DNA of 64,000 nt, taken from Piliocolobus tephrosceles. Lineage: Eukaryota > Chordata > Mammalia > Primates > Cercopithecidae. Numbering within the stretch: the stretch's first letter is position 1; each line of letters starts with the position of its first letter. Below are positions 59,906 through 64,000 of this stretch, one piece after another. A program made the position numbers and the translations under genes. The stretch is taken from contig NC_045434.1 in the NCBI RefSeq assembly GCF_002776525.5, positions 116,104,095 through 116,168,094 of the forward strand, written 5' to 3'. The notes under the pieces are model-generated. The model was not told the DNA's origin. It saw only the letters and a list, made by a program, of their open reading frames with translations, and searched no databases.

Positions 59906-59913
59906 TATAAAAG
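59906..59913 (+). promoter_or_regulatory. TATA box of the ERV1-type LTR
   Basis: TATAAAAG about 95 bp upstream of the LTR poly(A) signal, in the sense orientation of the LTR. Spacing fits an LTR core promoter. Current activity is unknown. Confidence 0.45.
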
Positions 59914-60002
59914 CAAGCTGTATTCCCCCCATTTTAGGCACATGTAATCAGGACCTCCTGCAGCTATGTCACAGGCATGCCCTTAACCTTGGCAAAATAT
60001 TA

Positions 60003-60008
60003 AATAAA
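60003..60008 (+). terminator. LTR polyadenylation signal
   Basis: AATAAA downstream of the LTR TATA box, inside the LTR and close to its 3' end. Confidence 0.45.
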
Positions 60009-60054
60009 CGTTCTAAATTGATTGAGACTTTTTTCAGATACTTTTTGGTTTACA

Positions 60055-60659
60055 TAGGCAATAGTATATATAATACATTAATGGTATTATACTACTAATA
60101 TATACTATACTCTATTAAAATACTATATTATATTACTATATAATGGTATTATATATAATATATGGTTTCATTTTTGTAAGATGTCATGTAAGTTTATCAC
60201 TAGGAGATAAGAAAACACTACACATTTGTTATCTGTGTGTAAACTGAATCACAAGAAAAGCTGTGATTAGTAATTGATAAGGACATGAGTCTATTGTATA
60301 CATAGTAATTTGTGGGCTGCAGAAACAGCAGCAAACTTTATACTTTATGCAGTTACAGTTTACATTTTGTGGTAATTAAAAATTGCACTTTGTTATTTGG
60401 GGGCTGGTGTTATTTTCTCTAAGTCACGGAAACTGAAATTTGCACATATCATTTCCATGAAGAGTGAGGTTTTATTTGTTTAAAACCTGTACTTAGAGAA
60501 CATCAAAGCCTAAAAAAAAAATAGTAGCTCCTTCTATTTAAACTTACTTTTCTGGAGGAAATGGTTAAATCAGCATGTGCAGGTTGCTCAAACTCTACAT
60601 ATTCAGGAAAACAGAGTAGCTTGACAGTTTAGGAAGAAAGATAATATCTGAGATCTTAG
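60055..60659. other. Unassigned AT-rich DNA
   Basis: 60058-60170 is (TA)-rich. No gene seen. Confidence 0.5.
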
Positions 60660-60846
60660 AGTATTTTGTTTGTTTGATAAGTATGTTTATGTATCCCTAA
60701 AGCTTCGGTCCTGAAGGACCAGTGTGATCAGGTAGTTTATGCTTATACTGTGATTTATGGTGGCTGAATGTATTCATCCTAAGGGACTGGAACCTGAGTA
60801 GCTGAAGTCAGTCATGCAAGGACTAGATGCCTATGTGGTAGGACCC
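60660..60846. mobile_element. Older repeat, left part, split by a MaLR provirus
   Basis: Not AT-rich like its surroundings. It appears to continue at 62909 after the provirus, since the provirus TSD joins the two parts. I cannot name the family. An old LTR is the best guess. Confidence 0.35.
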
Positions 60847-61221
60847 TACATTAGTCCATTCTTATGCTGCTAATAAAGACATACCCCAAACTGGGCAATT
60901 TGTAAAGAAGAGAGCTTTAATTGACTCACTGTTTAGCATGGCTGGAGAGCCTCAGGAAACTTATAATCATGTCAAAAGGTGAAGCAAACACATCCTTCTT
61001 CACATAGCGGCAGCAAGGAAAAGTGAAGAGCAAAGAGAAAAATGCCCCTTATAAAACCATTAGATCTCATCAGAACTCACCACTATCAAAAGAGCAGAAG
61101 CATGAGGGTAACCATCCCCATGATTCAGTTACCTCTTACTGTGTCCCTCCCTCCACACATGGGATTATGGGACTACCAATTTAAGGTGGGATTTGGGTGA
61201 GGATACAACCACACCATATCA
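60847..61221 (-). repeat. MaLR provirus 3' LTR
   Basis: Antisense LTR running 'ACATTAGTCCATTCTTATGC' to 'CACACCATATCA', with 'CTTATAAAACCATTAGATCTC' in the middle. Full length for an MST-type LTR (about 375 bp). Confidence 0.92.
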
Positions 61222-61472
61222 TTTTATCCCTGGCTCCTCCCAAATCTCATATCCTCATAATTTAAAACACAATTGTGCCTTCCCACCAGTCCCCCAAAGT
61301 AGTAACTCATGCCTGCATTAATTCAAAAGTCCAAGTCCAAAATGTCATCTGAGACATGGCAAGTCTCTTCCACCTATGAGACTGTAAAATCAAAAGCAAG
61401 TACATCACTTCCTAGATACAATGGGTTTACAGGCATTGGGTAAATACACTCATTTCAAAAGGAAGAAATTGG

Positions 61473-62704
61473 TCAAAACAAAGAGGCTACAGGGCCCGAG
61501 CAAGTCCAAAATCCAATAGAGCAGTCATTCAACCTTAAAGTTCCAAAATAATCTTCTTTGATTCCATGTCTCATATCCAGGTCAGGCGGATGCCACAGGT
61601 AGTCTCCCATGGCTTTGAGCTTTGGCTCCCTTATAGCTTTGCAGGATATAGCCCCACTCCCAGTTAGTTTCACAGGCTGGTGTTGAGTGCATGAGGCTTT
61701 TCCAGGCATACAGTGCAAGCTGTTGGTGGATCTACCATTCTGGGTTCTGGAGGATGATGTCCCTCTTCTCACAGCTCCGCAAGGTCATGCCAGTGGGGAC
61801 TCTGTCAGGGATTATGACCTAACTCTGTCTGGGGTTATGACTCTACATTTTCTTTGTCCACTGCTCTCACAGAGGTTCTCAGTGAGGGTTTCACCCCTGT
61901 AGCAAACATCTGCATTGACATCCAGGCATTTCCATACATCCTCTGAAATCTAGGTAGAGGTTCCCAAACATCAATTCTTTACTTCTGTATATCTGCACGC
62001 TCAACACCACGTGGAAGTTGCCAAGGCTTGGGACTTGAACCCTCTCAAGCCTCAGCCTGAGCTGTGCCTTTACCACTTTTAGCCATGGCTAGAGTGGCTG
62101 GGACATGGGGCACCAAATCTCTAGGTTGCACACAGCAGGGGTGCCTTGGGCCCAGCCCAGGAAACCATATTTTTCCTCATAGGCCTCTGAGCCTGTGATG
62201 GGAGAGACTACTGTGAAGGTATCAGATATGCCCTGGGGACATTTTCCCCATTGTCTTGGTGCTTAACATTCAGCCCCTTGTTACTTAGGCACATTTCTGC
62301 AGCAGGCTTGAATTTCTCCTCAGAAAGTGGGTTTTCTTTTCTATCCCATTGTCAGGCTGCAAAATTTTCAAAGTTTTATGCTCTGTTTTCTCTTGAATGC
62401 TTTGACACTTAGTAATTTCTTCTGCCAAATACCCTAAATTATCTCTCTCAAGTTCAAAGTGCCGCAGACAGCTAGGGCAGGAATAAAATGCCACCAGTCT
62501 CTTTGCATAGTAAGAATGACCTTTACTCCAGTTCCTAACAAATTCCTCATCTCCATCTGAGACCACCTCAGTTTGGACTTCATTGTCCGTATCAGTATCA
62601 GCATTGTGGTCCAAGCTATTCACTAAGCCTCTAGGAAGTTTCAAACTTTTCCACATTTCCCTGTCTTCTTCTGAGCCCTCTATACTGTTCCAACCTCTGC
62701 CCAT
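61473..62704 (-). pseudogene. MaLR internal gag-like ORF, broken
   Basis: The internal region of MaLR elements carries one degenerate gag-related ORF. On the minus strand it is visible here as three separate open pieces: 62704-62285 (139 codons, beginning MGRGWNSIEGSEEDREMW, acidic, with a Cys pair 'CPSCLRHFELER'), 62076-61891 and 61772-61473. They lie in order but are separated by stops and frame changes. The first piece is the longest and best preserved. No protein function is expected. The MaLR assignment rests on its place between the two LTRs. Confidence 0.8.
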
Positions 62705-62739
62705 TACCCGATTTCAAAGTTGCTTCCAAATTTTGGGGT

Positions 62740-62903
62740 ATCCTTATAAGAGCACCTGAATCTCTATCACAAGAAGAGCAGCATGGGGGTAACTGCCTCC
62801 ATGATTCAATTGTCTCATACCGGATCCCTCCTACAATATGTGGGGATTATGGGAATTACAAGTCAAGGTGAGATTCGGGTGGGAACACAGTCAAAACATG
62901 TCA
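62740..62903 (-). repeat. MaLR provirus 5' LTR, partly deleted
   Basis: Only one part of the LTR remains, from 'CTATCACAAGAAGAGCAGC' to 'CACAGTCAAAACATGTCA'. About 210 bp that are present in the other LTR are missing at the junction near 62740, where the internal region is joined directly to the remaining LTR part. Confidence 0.85.
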
Positions 62904-62908
62904 GACCC

Positions 62909-63245
62909 CAATTTGAGCTCTGGACACCCGAAGCTGCATACGTTTCTTTGATTGATGACACTTTAGCTTTCCATGTGTTGTCAGAAGTTGTTGCTGGGAG
63001 ATCTAAACGAGTCCTTGAAATTCTACCAACAGAAGACACCTAGAAGATTGAGTCTGGTTTTACTTGGACCTTGTCCCATAGACCTCTTCCTTTTGCTGAT
63101 TGCAATCTATATTCTTTCACTCTTAAAAATGTAAACATGAGTATAACAACTTTCTTGAGTCCCTCTAGTGAATCACTGAGCCTGAAGGTGATCTTGGAGA
63201 CCGTTGACATACCTGTGCATCTTCTGTCTTATGGCATTCCATCCT
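62909..63245. mobile_element. Older repeat, right part, split by the MaLR provirus
   Basis: Continuation of the unit at 60660-60846. It has an LTR-like 3' part: 'CTTTCACTCTTAAAAATGTAAACATGAGTATAAC', as blocks, then 'GAGTCCCTCTAGTGAATCACTGAGCCTG'. I cannot name the family, and the borders are uncertain. Confidence 0.4.
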
Positions 63246-63275
63246 CTTCTTAAGCATTCTTTATTTTATATGAGA

Positions 63276-63276
63276 C

Positions 63277-63311
<35 letters not shown>

Positions 63312-63325
63312 ACATAAAATATATA
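63276..63325. repeat. (TA)n/(TATG)n microsatellite
   Basis: About 12 TA units followed by TATG/TATAC variants. It adjoins the T-rich start of an antisense L1 and may derive from its tail. Confidence 0.9.
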
Positions 63326-63635
63326 TTTTTCTTTTTCAACTTTTATTGTAGGTTCTGAGGGTACATATGCAGGTATGCAGGTCTGTTACATAGGTAAATT
63401 ACATTTCTCTGGGTTTGGTGCACAAATGATGTCATCACCCTTGTAGTGAGCATCGTACCTGATAGGAAGGTTTTTAGCTCTCACTCTCCTCCCACCCTGC
63501 AAACTCAAGTAGGTTCTGGCATCTATTGTTCTTCTCTTTGTCTCTAAACATATGCAAGTTTAGCTGTCACTCATAAGAAAAGAAAAAGCAAATACTGCAT
63601 GTTCTCTCTTATAAGTGAATTAGGATAATGGTCAC

Positions 63636-63638
<3 letters not shown>
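63326..63638 (-). mobile_element. L1 3' end (L1P-type), antisense, truncated
   Basis: 'CAACTTTTATTGTAGGTTCTGAGGGTACAT', as blocks, 'TCTGTTACATAGGTAAATTACA', 'GGGTTTGGTGCACAAATGATG' and 'ATGTTCTCTCTTATAAGTGA' are the L1 3' UTR in antisense. It ends close to the Alu at 63639 without reaching ORF2. Confidence 0.85.
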
Positions 63639-63669
<31 letters not shown>

Positions 63670-63951
63670 AGATGCAGTTTTGTTCTTGTTGCCCAGGCTG
63701 GAGTACAATGGTGCAATCTCGGCTCACCATAACCTCTGTCTCCCAGGTTCAAGTGATTCTCCTGCCTCAACCTACCGAGTAGCTGGGATTGCAGGGATGT
63801 GCCACCAGGCCCGGCTAATTTTTGTGTTTTTAGTAGAGACAGGATTTCTCCACATTGGCCAGGGTAGTCTTGAACTCCCAACTTCAGGTGATCTGCCGGC
63901 CTTGGCCTCCCAAAGTGCTGGGATTACGGGCATGAGCCACTGTGCCCGGCC
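63639..63951 (-). mobile_element. AluS/J-like element, antisense
   Basis: Full-length antisense Alu with a 30-base T run, from 'GAGATGCAGTTTTGTTCTTG' to 'CCACTGTGCCCGGCC'. The short direct repeat CACCAA lies at 63633-63638 and 63954-63959. Confidence 0.95.
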
Positions 63952-64000
63952 TCCACCAAATATTTTTTATAGAAAAATGAAACAGCCATGATCCTTACCC

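Larger units (their letters stand above)
59416..60054 (+). mobile_element. ERV1-type solo LTR, sense
   Basis: An LTR-like unit beginning TGTGAAAGG and ending GGTTTACA, with TG...CA ends. It has 'AAATAAACCTCAGGACTCCCAAATCAC' near the start (as blocks), a TATA box at 59906-59913, 'CAGGACCTCCTGCAGCTATGTCAC' and a poly(A) signal at 60003-60008, the layout of a class I retroviral LTR of the MER type. No internal region follows, and no TSD is clear. It contains a 31-nt palindrome (59562-59592). Subfamily not determined. Confidence 0.65.
60847..62903 (-). mobile_element. MaLR (MST/THE1-type) provirus, antisense
   Basis: An antisense retrovirus-like element with an LTR at each side: a complete 3' LTR at 60847-61221 and a 5' LTR reduced by an internal deletion at about 62740-62903. 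Between them is the typical MaLR internal region. A perfect 5-bp direct repeat, GACCC, flanks it at 60842-60846 and 62904-62908, the TSD of a single insertion. It has no pol gene, as usual for MaLRs, and depended on other elements for movement. Confidence 0.92.

Noticed and set aside
1..64000. CRISPR arrays, operons, rRNA, tRNA or bacterial-type genes
   Set aside because: None seen. Repeats here are primate retroelements and microsatellites, and tRNA-like promoter boxes occur only inside SINEs.

Overview
This window is mammalian, specifically primate, nuclear DNA. It is AT-rich and CpG-poor, and it is full of LINE-1, Alu, MaLR/ERV, L2, MIR and Tigger-type repeats. Several of the youngest Alu copies (31658-31820, 40022-40350, 56029-56310) carry the 'GGCCGGATCTCAGCTCA' and 'GCCACCTCGCCCGGCTAG' variants that I associate with the AluYR lineage of Old World monkeys. 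A macaque, baboon or guenon-like genome is therefore more likely than human. This is from memory of subfamily diagnostics, not from an alignment. I see no convincing protein-coding gene. The window reads as gene desert or the inside of a very long intron.

Layout. 1-885 is the 3' end of a sense L1. 885-4010 is unassigned AT-rich DNA. A Tigger-type DNA transposon lies at 4013-4616 and a second, smaller one at 8749-9074. An antisense ERV-L internal fragment with a recognisable integrase lies at 9290-10610. 13735-14660 is an old antisense L1 split by an Alu, followed by an antisense L2 (14850-15650). Then come an Alu (17023-17233), a MIR (18432-18650) and a MaLR-like LTR (19395-19945). 20050-27192 is a full-length antisense L1 bounded by a perfect 14-bp target-site duplication (TSD) and itself interrupted by a younger L1 3' end. 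A MaLR-like LTR (29480-29995), an Alu fragment and old L1 pieces follow to about 34480.

34780-36720 holds DNA of higher GC and CpG content that I cannot assign. 37365-37640 is an L1 inter-ORF piece. 40022-40834 is a head-to-head inverted Alu pair. More Alus, MIRs and an antisense L1 end (44490-45590) precede a long unassigned AT-rich stretch (45600-49100). A long antisense L2 (49530-50865), an Alu and a candidate non-coding exon with good splice-site consensus (52720-52873) come next. These are followed by an Alu, a (TG)n tract and a solo THE1-type LTR (53162-53905), then an Alu with an internal 68-bp tandem duplication (55206-55569).

55907-56006 is a 100-N assembly gap inside the poly-T of an Alu. 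A MaLR-like LTR (57765-58305) and an ERV1-type LTR containing a 31-nt palindrome (59416-60054) follow. A MaLR provirus with two LTRs, a broken gag-like ORF and a perfect 5-bp TSD occupies 60847-62903. An L1 end split from the window edge by an Alu closes the window.

Nothing here works together as a pathway or operon. The main content is a layered record of insertions, several of which can be ordered in time by nesting and TSDs. No previously undescribed biological system is evident. The most useful leads are the candidate exon at 52720-52873, the unassigned CpG-enriched block at 35740-36330, the long palindrome at 59562-59592 and the assembly gap.
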